A DNA stretch of 64,000 bases from Phoenix dactylifera (lineage: Eukaryota > Streptophyta > Magnoliopsida > Arecales > Arecaceae): the NCBI RefSeq assembly GCF_009389715.1, contig NC_052394.1, positions 20,338,899-20,402,898 of the forward strand, given 5' to 3'. Positions 45,961 through 57,900 of this stretch are shown in pieces (position 1 is the stretch's first letter; the number at the start of each line of letters is the position of its first letter). Below the pieces are notes generated by a model. It had not been told where the DNA came from. It saw only the letters and a program-made list of their open reading frames with translations, and ran no database searches. A program made the position numbers and the translations under genes.

Positions 45961-48325
45961 AATAAACTAGATGTTTGGGTTATATTTTAATCAAATATAA
46001 CTTTATGTACATTGGCTGTTGGGCTTTGGAGTTAGTTTGGATTGTAGCAATTGGGATGTAGTTGGTGTGTATATTAGGGGTGGAATGCCCTAAGAGATAC
46101 TAATTTGTGAAATTTGTTATGATTTATTAGTTGACTATATTTTTCGAGCTCCAGTGATTTCGTACCGGCTGCTTTCTTTTCAAGGTTTTGGTTACCATTA
46201 ATAACTTACTGAGTTAACAATGAGGAATTGTGTATCGTCTGTTCCATAACCATCCATTCAATCACCTGGCACCCCATTATAATGGATACGTCATTCATAA
46301 TGTGCAACGACAAGGGTCTCGATCGTGTTGTTCTACTGGAATGGACAATCCGACGTGATGCAAAGATCACAGGTTTATCATGGAGGAAGGTGCAAGCTAG
46401 AAATGGTCGACTGTGGGATCCAATATGATGGACTGAGAAAGATATTTTATGATACTCCAATCTGAAGTTGGAAGTCATGTGCCAATTATCAATCATGCAA
46501 AACTTGTACCAACATTGGAAGTTTTGCATGGCAATGACGTCGATGCGATGCTGAGCTTATCCCCGAGAATATTCTTCTCTATTAGCCTCTCTGCATCAAT
46601 GGACCGAGCAGGTGCTGCTGCAGCATCTCCTACAGAGAATGCTGCTTTTCATCCATCAAAATAAGTTTCTGATTAAAATTAAATCAGATTTGGAGACTTG
46701 GTTATAGTAGGGTGAATCTTTATTCAGATCCGATCAAGCATAAATTGGACAATAAGAATCTTTTTTGATCCGAATTATAGGATATGATCTATTATTTCTA
46801 AATTGCTTATACATTAAAAATTATAAATTTAGATACTTTTAATATTTGCATCAAACTGACAAAAAATTAAATAATCTTAAATAATATAAAATAAATTTTT
46901 TTTTTGATTGCAAGTAGAAAGTTTTTATCATACTCATGTGCTAAAATATATGATAAAGTATTTAAATTAAAAATATATTTTATTAATTCTTATCTATGAA
47001 TATTAAAATGTATATATTAAATTAATAGATCATAATGCTTAGATGATTGCAAAATACGATGTGATATCAATTTAATCGATTATTTTTTAACCTATTTTAT
47101 GCATAGGTTAGAAACTGTAGAAACATATTTTTTTTATTTTTAAGCATATAAATAATGCAAGATCCCTACATATTAGACTCCGGGAGTAGAAGGAGACTGA
47201 TATTTTATGATTCTTTAATACTAGATAATTCTCACTTGCCTCCAATATAGGTGACGGAGTTGAGATAGTTATCCAACAAATTACGGCCATAGCTGCATCG
47301 CCCCTACCAACCATTATCATATACAATGAATTTTTAATAATAACTATTATTTCATCGTAATGACAGTTACACATGAACAATGATGGTTGTTATTTAACAT
47401 TTTCACCATTCACCTAATAAAATTACATTTTTTTTAAAATTAAAATCTAATTATCAGCTCAGAAAAGTTTTCATTTAATTCAACATTGTTATTATCGAAT
47501 ATTTTTTTATATATATATTTTCTTCCAAATATACCCCATCCAAGGTAAATATAACAGTTGTGAATTGTGATTTTGACAGCATCAACATTGTGGGAAAGCA
47601 AAATTATATTTAAAATCACAAGTGGCGCGGATGATTTGAGAGGCAAGCGGGTCCAATGGCCCCTGGGGAGGCATAATTTAAGGGGCCTGACGGCTTTGAG
47701 CCTATGTTGGTTCGAAGTAAATGAACGCTCCCTTTGAGCCACGGTTCTCTTTTATATTTGAGCATGGGTACGAGATAATGTTTTCTTTGCCTAAAAGCAA
47801 AGAAAGAAATCCTCCAACTAGGCTGAAACCAAAAGCCCAAGAAGGTGGGATGATGATCTTGCCAGGTCTCGAAACAGAGGACTGAAGTGCCATAAATTCT
47901 TTGTCAATTAAAACAATGAGAAAAGCACCATTCAGAGTAGATCACTGTTAAGAGGGTGGCGATTTAATGATACAAATTTCCTCGCACCAATTGAAACAAA
48001 CGCCAAACGGGTTTTATACTAGTTTTGGAGAGAATGTCAAATGGCTCAGTTGATGAAGTCATTAGATATTGATATCAGTGACCTAGATTTAAATCCTTCA
48101 TTTTTCATTTCATTTTCTTTTTTATTTATATTAATAAAATTTCTATTAACATGAAATATTAAATAATATTATGAAAATGAAAATAATTTAACGACAAGAT
48201 TTATTGTCGTTTCTTGCATGTCTCTTTAAGAATGTAAACCAGCAAAAGAATGAAGCTGCATTCATTTCTTGCTAAACACTTAAAATCTGTTTCCCCGATA
48301 GATAGTGCAAGGCGCGAAAGAACAA
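45961..48325. other. Intergenic region between EXO70 and DREB2
   Basis: The start should hold the EXO70 3' UTR (an AATAAA at 45961 is probably too close to the stop to be the signal used). Much of 46650-47600 is AT-rich. A tRNA-like SINE remnant may lie at about 48035-48130. No gene seen. Confidence 0.4.
48035..48130 (+). repeat. Possible tRNA-derived SINE remnant
   Basis: TGGCTCAGTTGA resembles a tRNA/SINE A box. About 40 bases later GATTTAAATCC resembles a decayed B box, and a T-rich tail follows. It is too diverged to be a tRNA gene. Weak, pattern-based call. Confidence 0.3.
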
Positions 48326-48356
48326 GCAACGGCTTTTGCCGTTGCGCATTAGCGCA
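48326..48356. repeat. Two overlapping GC-rich hairpins
   Basis: GCAACGGC-TTTT-GCCGTTGC is a perfect 8-bp stem with a 4-base loop (48326-48345). It overlaps TGCGC-ATTA-GCGCA (48343-48356). More GCGC/CGTAGCGCG words follow to about 48430. The GC-rich block sits alone in AT-rich DNA and may be the core of a decayed foldback or CACTA-like element. Confidence 0.5.
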
Positions 48357-48945
48357 GCCGTTTTCTTTTTCGTAGCGCGTTAGTTTTGAGGCTGCGCCCC
48401 TCCGTTTTTCACCTTAAAACGCAGCGTCAAGGGCATATAGACTTTAGGACCTGGCTTCCCTATGTCTTCCTAGGGAGGTAAGAAGGAGAATGTAGTCAAA
48501 ATATATGCGTTTTACAAACTGCAAACCTCTCCTAAGAGCGAATTTTCTGGAAAAGGGCTGTAGCCAAACTTTAACAAGAAAGTTAAAAGCATGAACACTA
48601 TGAATAACTTCATTAATACTGCCTCAAATCTTAAAATGTATAATCCACTTGAAGCTTTATTTAGACTGGATATAAAAGTGTATCTCATTTCAATTATTCC
48701 AAACCTGTATGTAAGGAATCAAAATTTTCACTTTAACTGTATACCAAAAATCAAAAACCCTTTTGCACTGCAAGAACATGGCAGCCAAGTTCCCATTCTG
48801 ACAAAAATTTAAAAAAAAACACCAGGAAGAACCAGCTTATTTCTATCTAATACTACAAATAACCTTTTTTGAGTATAAATACAGATGATAAATTGTATAG
48901 ATAAATTTCTCTAACTCTACAACCTAGGTGATTCTGGGAACAGCC

Positions 48946-51900
48946 TCACAAGTCGTGAAATTCCAGTTCAGGAATGCCCTGGTCATTGGTAAGCCCATAT
49001 TCCATATCTTGATTCATATGTCTGATAAAATCGCAGTCATCAACCATGTCAGCCGGTGTTTGCTCCATTGGACACCAGGTTCCCAGGCTCTTCCCATCTG
49101 AACTCTGAATTCCGAGTGAGAGAGCTGAAGGAGTGCCGTAATGCCCGATGGTATTTGCATCCACGCTTCCAACCTGGTCTTCCTCGCTCTTCATATTCTG
49201 GGTGGTAGCGGTGCTATTCGATGGATACGAGTCCATATTCCCCAGTATATCTTCAATGCCAAACATGTCCTGGGGTAGATCCTGTAAGGAATCAAAATGT
49301 TTAAAAAGCTCCTCATCTGCCTCAGTCTTCGCCATGCTCGTAACAGGTTGTTCTGCAGTTGATTGTGGAGGGTTGACACTTCTTGTTTCATCTCCTGCTT
49401 CTAGTTTTGGAGCCTCAACTCCTGATTCCTCAACACCAGAAACGTTGGAATGCTGTGACATGGTTGTTGTAGATTCATAGGATGCTGCATTTGCCAAGGT
49501 TGTATCTTTAGCTGCAATCCCGCATTCAGGGAGATTGAGGCGGGCACAGGGACCATACATAGCCCTTGCAGCTTCGTCATAGGCCATAGCAGCGTCCAAT
49601 GCAGTGTTAAAGGTTCCAAGCCATAGGCGGCTGCCCCGGTTGGGCTCTCGGATCTCTGCAACCCACTTGCCCCAAGTACGCTGCCTCACACCACGGTAAT
49701 TACAGTGCGAATTTTCTGGGCCTCCTTTTCCTTGCATGCATCCTTTCCTAGAACCCTTAGCAGGCACTCTCCGGGCATATTTATCAACATCACTGGAGCA
49801 GTCCAGTTGCCTGTTTAGCTCTCTCCACTTGGCAATTACCTCCGCTACAGGATGGGAGCCATCGTGCCGATTTCGCACCCTTTTCTTCCTGGAAGCAAAG
49901 CAAATAGACAGACAAGCCATTAAGCAGGAGATAAAAGGATCATCAGGTACAAGAATACTAGAGAAGTAGGCACGGCACTCAGTATTGGATAACATGGAGA
50001 AGTGAATTGGCAAATTTAACGAAAATAAACAAAAATATTCAAACAATCTCTGAAAATATCAGATAAACAACGTTCCACTTCCATGATCAACAAAAAAATA
50101 GCTAGCCTTGCTACAATCTCTTACCTCTGTAAGCACAAATATCCAAAGAGACGTTAGAAGCAGACTTTCTGCAGAATACCCGAGGCAAACTATCTATATC
50201 AAAGATTAGCGTGAATATTTTAGCTAATTGCAACCAATTTTCCAATACTACTTGATTGTATATAAGATCATATACATATTTGCTTACATGGTCGCTTTCA
50301 AAGTACATATCCAATTGACAGATCATGAATCGGAGCAGCCTTTTCTTAAACTCAAGACTTCCATATTATCTGGGAGATTAATAGCCAGCTCAAAATCAAA
50401 ATTGTCTTTTGGCTCCTCTTACAAAATAGGATTGCAACTTCGGATAATTTATCCAAGAGGAATATACATGGGAATAATACATGTATAGACTTTGTCGCAT
50501 CCAAGATTAAACCATCCTGAACCCTTCCCTTGATATGTCATGACCCTGGGATATCGTGGAGTTGCATATTTTGGCTTTCTGGGTATCATCATCAGCCTTC
50601 CCTCCTTCGAAGTTTTTGCTCATCTAAGAGAGAGCTGTTCTAGCAAGGATTATACCAGTTTGGGATCAGTTAATTCTTCAACAACACAGAGCATGATAGA
50701 AAAACGTTGGAAGCTTGCATGCTGGTTCTTTATCTTCTTGGGTTTCTGTGCTTCGAGAGAAAACTTTCAAAGACTATGGGGCTTCTAACGGCTTCAAACC
50801 TACTCTGTTTTCCTCCTTCCCTTGCTTCCCTTCTTACAGCTTCAAACTTAAGGCCTCTAATGTACCCTTTTCTTGATCCTAGTAAATTGGTGATGGTCTC
50901 CATCTTTACATCCAAGAGGGTTTTCTTTTTTTAATAAAAAGAAAGAGAGCACAAGACCTCCACCTCATTTTATATAATAAGGTTGGACTCGGAGCTATTC
51001 CTACAACTAAGCTTATATGTGTACCTATGAACTTCTCTTCTGAAGAAAAGCACACAATCTAGCAGTCACAGAGCCAGAGTTTTTGTAGTCTTACCACCAA
51101 AGGCAACCCTAGGATATGGAGATACTACTATTCCTAATAAACAGTGGGGTTGCCATCACCAAAGTTTTAAACCCTAGACCTCTCCCAAGTGGATAGGGGT
51201 GTCAACGAGCTAAGGTTGGTTGATAAAATATGGAGATACTAGTCTTAATTTCATGAGAGTATATACATTTGGTTTAGTCATATCTCATTGTAACACATAT
51301 CCTTCATAACTTTGAAGTCCTGATGCTTCCAATGCATCCAAAAAAAAAAAAAAGGACTTACAACTATCTGGAGAAGTGTCGGAAGAAAGGTATGAGATTT
51401 AACTCTCTAGTCTGAACAATGGAAAGCCTTCAATGCTCCAACAAAACAATCTCACTTTTAATACCAGAAAGTGTTGGAGCTGGTACTGATGTTGAATTCT
51501 CCTAAAGCAACCTACAGTGGCATTTATGTCGCTGATAAAGCACAGTCCAACAAAAGTTCTGCTGCCATAAATACAAAAGGAATGAGTTTTGCAAAAAGTA
51601 AATTCTTACTTATAGTAGACAAAGTAATGTGTAATGTTTGTATGCATAGAGTTTTTTAATCTAAGCTGTTACATGTTCAGTCTCTGATGATTGATGGCGA
51701 AACGATATTTCAACGAAATGCTGCTGATATGGAGATTTTTTTTGCTTTTTTTTTTGTTTGTTTTTTTGAGTAGATGTTGCCGATATGGAGATAAAAGAAC
51801 TGGGTTTTTTAAAAATCCATACCTAGTAGCATGATGCAATCAAGTCACCCCCGATGCCATTCCTGCTCTCCCAAATCTAGTTCCGCACAAGTCACAAGCA

Positions 51901-52440
51901 CAAATCAGAAGAGCATGTGATCCATAAACAGAGAAAAGTAGCGAAAAGAATACACTGAGGATAAATATACACAGAATTGCAAGAAACGTTAAACTTCTTA
52001 CCACCTTACGCTTTTTAACATTTATGACCAAGCCTAGCCCATTCCACCCAATTATTTTAAATTTTAACGACTAAGATCTTGCTCCCCCCTTTCTTCTACT
52101 CCCAAATGAAACATTTCTAGCAAGAGTTAACTATAACCGATTTCAATAGTTCAAAGTGAAACCCTTCATCCATCTCTAAGATTTCAGTCGTTAACTATCA
52201 CTATATTGATTTCTACCAAAAATCAAATATTTCCCTCAAAAAATCACCCATCACATGGACGAACAACTAGTTATCGAAAAAGTTTCATGGAAATCAGATG
52301 CCACTGCTCCAAGAATTCAAAAATCCAGACGAAACAACAGCCAAAAAAAAAACCCCAAGATTGATCGCAAGAAACATAGTTGGGAAAACGGAACAGAATC
52401 AAAGATTGATCGAAGTTTCTCACCTTTCGTTCCCCGACAT
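48946..52440 (-). CDS. DREB2: DREB2-type AP2/ERF transcription factor, two coding exons
   Basis: Exon 2 (49888-48946) is certain. It encodes a basic nuclear signal KKRVRNR, the DREB2-type motif [13 protein letters not shown] (about 53-65) and an AP2 domain (about 70-126) with the DREB-diagnostic valine and glutamate in KWVAEIREP (V82, E87). A long acidic, serine/glutamine-rich C-terminus, probably activating, ends in PELEFHDL. The best first exon is 52440-52424, encoding only MSGNER, with donor AG|GTGAGA. It joins through a 2.5-kb intron to acceptor CCAG|GAAGAAAAGG and gives 319 residues. A tiny first exon before KKR is known in grass DREB2 genes, where splicing of this region is stress-controlled. 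Role: binds DRE (RCCGAC) sites in drought and heat responses. One oddity is N for P in the usual FPTA(L/Q)EAA motif. The family call is very secure; exon 1 is moderate. Confidence 0.88.
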
Positions 52441-52625
52441 ACGGCGAACAACTCCTCCAGAAAAAGAATTTGGAAGCCCTTTGATCTCTCTATCTTCTTT
52501 GATCTTTTCCCTGCTGGGATTATTTCTCTCTCACGAGTTCTCCGTTCTCTCTCTCTCTCTCCCTCCCCGCTCCTTCCTCTTACTTGCTGGCGAAGAAAAC
52601 TCCCCCAGCCTTCGACTAGCAACTT

Positions 52626-52633
52626 TATTTATA
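52626..52633 (-). promoter_or_regulatory. TATA box of the DREB2-type gene
   Basis: On the minus strand CTATAAATAAAG lies about 190 bases upstream of the predicted ATG. It is followed by a purine-rich (GA)n leader at about 52550-52580, as expected for a plant 5' UTR. Confidence 0.6.
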
Positions 52634-52733
52634 GACGCCTCTTTCTGGATAACTCCAAAACCCAGCACGAATCTTGATAACGTGGCTCTGACCGTGCCCC
52701 TTCCGTGGCCCTACGCCGGGCCGTTGCTTTTAA

Positions 52734-52741
52734 CACGTGGC
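52734..52741 (+). promoter_or_regulatory. ABRE/G-box upstream of DREB2
   Basis: CACGTGGC, a strong ABA-responsive element/G-box, lies about 105 bases upstream of the TATA box. Known DREB2A promoters use an ABRE. Motif and position only. Confidence 0.5.
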
Positions 52742-52759
52742 GTGGGAGTTTCCAGAGGC

Positions 52760-54955
52760 GACAACGAAGCCCGATCCGATCCCCCCCCGCCCCCTATCGT
52801 TTCCTTGGCCACGAAGCTTGGTGTAAAATAACATTTCCTCACCGCCGTCGTCCCAGATCCGAAATCCGGCCTTCGCCGGGAAAAATTATTTCGGATAGAT
52901 GTATTGCGGTGGGCTCATCATTTAGCCGCGCGCTAACACGTCTCGGTGATTGATGGCGTGCACCAGCGTAGTGCGCCCAATAATTTCTCCTTAGGATGAC
53001 CCAAGCAGCACCATAGAAGGCATTACCCTACGGCCGTCATCATGGTGGAAACCTGTGGTTGTGCAGCAACTCTTTAGCCCAGCCATCCATTGAGTCCACG
53101 CATACATGAACGAATAGGTCTAAATGGGCGCGCCGATTGAAATCATCGGTTATTTATTTTTCGACTACTTGACATGCAAAAAATAAAATAACTAAGTTAA
53201 AAAGAGGAGGTCCGTCTTCAGTGTCCCAATAGAAGCCGCAAATTTTTTGGTTGATCATATTCATATATTTACGATTTATGTGACTGTATCGATGCTACCG
53301 ATGGGCTTTTCTTTCCATTGAATAGAAATTGCCCGGTCAATGGTGCAATAATTTCTCCTTAGGAAGCCCCAAGCAGCACCATAGAAAGCATTGCCCTACG
53401 ACCGTCCAGCCATCCATTGAGTCCATGACCTAACTCGACCCAACAAGACTGATCCGCCACCTTTTTTCGGTTGGACATGACCCATACCTAAAATTAGTGA
53501 TGCACCTATCCGCTATGGATTTTAGTGACTCAACTGTGAGATGGTGTAACTAGCTAGTATTAAAAAAATGGCTATAACTGTTAGAATTCATATATCATGC
53601 CCATGATCCAACCCATCCATTCCCATGTTGATGTACTATCATGACCTGAGTCAGGTCAAAGCACCGACCCTTACCTAATCGATTTACGAACGGGTCCGTC
53701 CCTCGTCATATCTTCTCACAGGCCAAGTTCGGTGGGCCCTGGGCCAAATTGAGAACCAATCCAAGCCTAACCCAATCTAACAAAGAATTAGATCCAATAA
53801 CAGAAAGAACCAATTTTATGTCTTCCGTCGAAACAAAAGGCTACATGACATTACACATTAAACATACGATATTGCTATGGCCTATAAAAGCACTAGATGA
53901 TCCCACGCATTCATTAATGGGTCCTCATTGTATCCTTTGCATGAAAGAACGTTAGTGCAATCGGCCCGTCAGATGGGATGATATTGCTTTGAGATTCAAG
54001 AGACCGAATTCGAAGGACAGAGAGAGGAGAAGCCCCTTATCTCCATCTTCCCCTAGAGAAATTATACCCGAGCACACCACACCAGCAATGCACCATGCCA
54101 ATCAGATTTCTTGTTTCTATGGACACCATTTATCCAATAACTCATCTCAGATTGTCGCCCCCTCATCTTGTCTCCAATTATTCCTGTAGTGATATGGCGT
54201 AAAATATAATTTCTTCATATGCGATATAATTTCATCATCTTATCTCCACTCAGATACAAGAAAATCTTTAAACAGAACAGTAGTATAGAATAAAAGGCAT
54301 GCTACACCTGCTATTAGTTTATCTTTTTTCAGCAGATAAATCATGGAAAAGATACTATGATACAGGCATCAGTTTTGTCTTCAAACTCTCCTGCCTTGCA
54401 TCTCCACTCAAACTATGCTGTGGGCTAGGTTACCCCATGAGTAAGTTCAACCAATTCATATTCACCTACAGGATCATATGCACAAAACAAATTTATATGG
54501 ATATATAATAAATAACCTTTAACAGCATCGAAGCTTGATTCTGATTTACAGGTAATGCCACGAATGGCTGGCCAATGGAAGAAGCATTGCTGCAATACAT
54601 CTAGTGTAGACCTCTGAAAAGGATGCTTGCCATATTCAGTTAGAATCAGTACTCTGCCATGCTCTGCCGTTCATCAGCATCGGTGAATATGTGACTATCA
54701 AAGCTATGCATCCAGCCTTGCAGCTATGTTGCCTGCTGTCCATCCAAATCCCCGAGCATGAAAATTGTTTCATTGACTTACCTGTTGTTAATCCTCGCTT
54801 GTTTACCCTTCTCATCCCCATTGATTTCTTTCACTCGTTTAACTTTGTTGCCAATGAATTGTTTCTAAACTTGACATAACAAACTGCTGTTAAAACTCAT
54901 AAGGCCAGCTAATGGTCTAGAAAAAAAGGCTCTTGTGCGATTTCTTTCATAATCA
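52760..54955. other. Intergenic between DREB2 and the MATE gene
   Basis: This interval holds the DREB2 promoter (to about 52900) and the MATE-gene 3' UTR (from about 54955 downward). A duplicated block occurs at 52978-53098 and 53346-53426. No other gene seen. Confidence 0.4.
52978..53426. repeat. Duplicated block, 368-base offset, second copy shortened
   Basis: CAATAATTTCTCCTTAGGA with the sequence after it, through GCAGCACCATAGAA and CCATCCATTGAGTCCA, occurs at 52978-53098 and again at 53346-53426. The second copy lacks about 40 bases in the middle. Confidence 0.85.
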
Positions 54956-57900
54956 TCATTTTTCCATTATCTGTGTCTCCATCTCAGACCAGACCATTTT
55001 CCATGGTCCAGTTTTGGTTCCTAACCTGGAATGGCAAATATCAGTAGTGTAACCCATAATAATAATACTTTGATTTCTGAAACTGGGAGTTAGTTTCTAC
55101 CTCCAAAATCCAGCAGCTGTTCGCAAGCTCATGAAAAGAAACAACCCTGTCCAGACTCCAGCGAGACCAAACATGTGAGCAGCAACCAACAGAAATATTG
55201 ATGAGACCAATCCCACCAGCACCTGTGCAAAGTTATAATATAACTAGTTATAAGCTTATGAGAAAGCATATTGCAATATGAAGAACCTAGCAAAAACAGA
55301 GATCCACACCATCGAGTATGCAGCATATGCAAAGTCTGAGACACCATAATAGAGCCCATCAATTACAAAAGCAAGGGCATTGACTGGCTGCGATACAGCG
55401 ACAAACTGCAAATACTCTCATTCTTAAGAATGGAGATTCAGATTCCAGTTTCATATAAAACATGATAAATAGCGTGCAATATCAACCTTACCAAGACTCC
55501 AGATCTAGCAACGTCCAGAACAGCTGAATCAGTGGTAAATAAATACGAAAAATGCCCAAACCCAAAGAACAATATGATAGCCAGTGCTATTCCAGTTGTG
55601 GCCCCAATCTGATTGAAATTCAGCAGTATTGAGAAGACCAACAGCATGTCAAAGGAAAGAAAAGGGTGAACCCAGTTTAATATAAATTGAATATAAATTG
55701 CACGATGATGGAATTGACTTAAGGCATGTTACTAGCCTGTAGAACCCTGTATATTATAACACGGGCTTGTTCATAATTCCTCTGGGAGAATTCACGTGCA
55801 AGTAAAGCCTGTGAAAGAACTGTCCAGTTATAGAAGTCAAATTTACCCAGACATTAAGATAATGTAATTGTCAAGATGTAAATGATGCAAAACTGCATAT
55901 AAGGTTATGAAATAACAAACCTGACCGGCAAGCGCTAAAGCATCATTAAGCAGGGAGACTGCCAACCATACTTGCAAGCAAATCTGGTGACCAGCCATAG
56001 GAATTGGCCCTTCCCTTGCAGCCAAGGATGTTGCCAGTGTCATAGTAAAGAGAGACGCAATAGTTCTGCTAATTAAGAGACCACCTGCATCAGTATAGAA
56101 TTACTGACAAAGCTTTCCAGTGAACAAGGATAGTGCAGAATGTGGACGTGCATGCTTATGTGACAAAGTAAAACTGGGGATGAACATCGATTTTGCAGGT
56201 GCATGCTTATGTTTATGTCCCAGCTATCACGAGCATCTCTTTGAAAACTGAAGTTATTCAATGAACATGTTGGCTATAAGATTTTTCTGTGGATTTGCAT
56301 ATACATCCATCAAAAGCATGTTCCTTTTATTTTCTTAGGGTCTCACTGAAACAATTCCTAAGGACATGATTTCTTTAAATCTGAGATTTTTCCATCTACA
56401 TAATTTGCACAAATAAGATTTGTCTGCAAATTTATGTGTCAAGACATCTTTGCCATCAAAGCGAGCATGCAGAGTTATTCAGGATTTATTGATTTACTCA
56501 GTTAAAAATTTTAAAAACAAATATTATAACCTACCAGATTTCAAATAACGAACAAATCCACCCCTGAAAATATCAGGAGATAGAAGTACTACTTTTGCAT
56601 TGAGCTTCCAAAGAAGAATAAAAGCTATCAAGTACCTAGTAAGATGGATGAGATCAAGAACATTAGTTATTAACAACTGAGTCAGAAGGAGAAGCTTTTA
56701 TTGTATGAAGCATCAAAGTATTAAAAATATGTTGCTTTCACACTATTCCTACAACGGTGGTAGACATACTCAGAAATAACAGTAGCTATTGCAGCACCAC
56801 CCACGCCGAGACCAAAGATAAATATCAATATGGGATCCAATAGAGCATTCAGTAAGTTGCCAGCTCCTGCATTTTGAGATATCGTTACATTATGCACATT
56901 TGAAGGAGGTAAGAAGTCTATCACAGACCATTTCACAGACATACATCAGGTGCCAACCCATGCTGTCATGATGTGAAGCTGATAAGTAATTAATATAATA
57001 ACTCAATTATATGAAATTTAAATTGTACTAGGTGTCCATTTTTTGGATGAAAATTAAAACGATGAAGATGAAAGAAGTAAAAAGAAAGAAGAGAAAAATA
57101 GGAAGTGGGAAAGAATTGGATGTACAGCCTGTCATTCCAATCAAGTTGAATTAACTCCCTATATGCAAGACATCTCACTTAGGTGCTTCTGTATATGTGA
57201 TACTTCTTGGTATGCACAATATCAGACAATTCTACAAAATACTAGCAATAACATAAGGACTATAATTGGATTGGAAATGGAGAGGCAAAGAAAGGTAGAC
57301 CTGCAACAAAAGTATGAGAATTTATGAACAAGAATGGGACACGGTGCTGATTCTAGAATACTAGCTGCAAAGTTTGCAAGGCGGTCTAGCCTCTGCCACT
57401 GCCTTGCAAAGTCTTAAGCTGCAGACTGAACAATTGCATAAAATTTAAAATTAAATAGGGAAATGAACACATAGGCTGTCACTACTGGTGGTAAAATAAG
57501 CTAATAGTTGATTTCTGGCAAGTTTAAAGGCTAGCCTGGGAAGTCTATTGGCAAGTAACCAAACTGGCAAATCAGGCATAGCACAAGAATGCAGAGCAAT
57601 GAAGGCTGAAATGAGGATCTCTAGGCAACTAAAGGGAACGGGCAGTGATTTATGGAGGGTAGTATGATGACAGAAACAAACCTATCAGTGTACAGGCGTA
57701 TATTTGTCCCACTGGTGATGTAAAACCCAAAAAAAAAAAAAAGGGGTGACGGGCCGGCCCGAAAAGACCGGGCCCATTTACGATCGTGCCCTAGGCACAA
57801 TTGTGGTCGAGAGGGGCACGGGAGAGAGAGCGGCGGCGGCGCTAGGGTTGATCGCCAAAGGGGACCAAACACCGGAGAGGAGACCGAGTGCCGAGATCCG

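Noticed and set aside
55095-55101. In-frame TAG right after exon 12 of the MATE gene as the natural stop
   Set aside because: An AG|GTAGAA donor at that spot joins in phase to an exon at 55025 encoding LGTKTGPWKMVWSEM, which matches the conserved C-terminus of the family.
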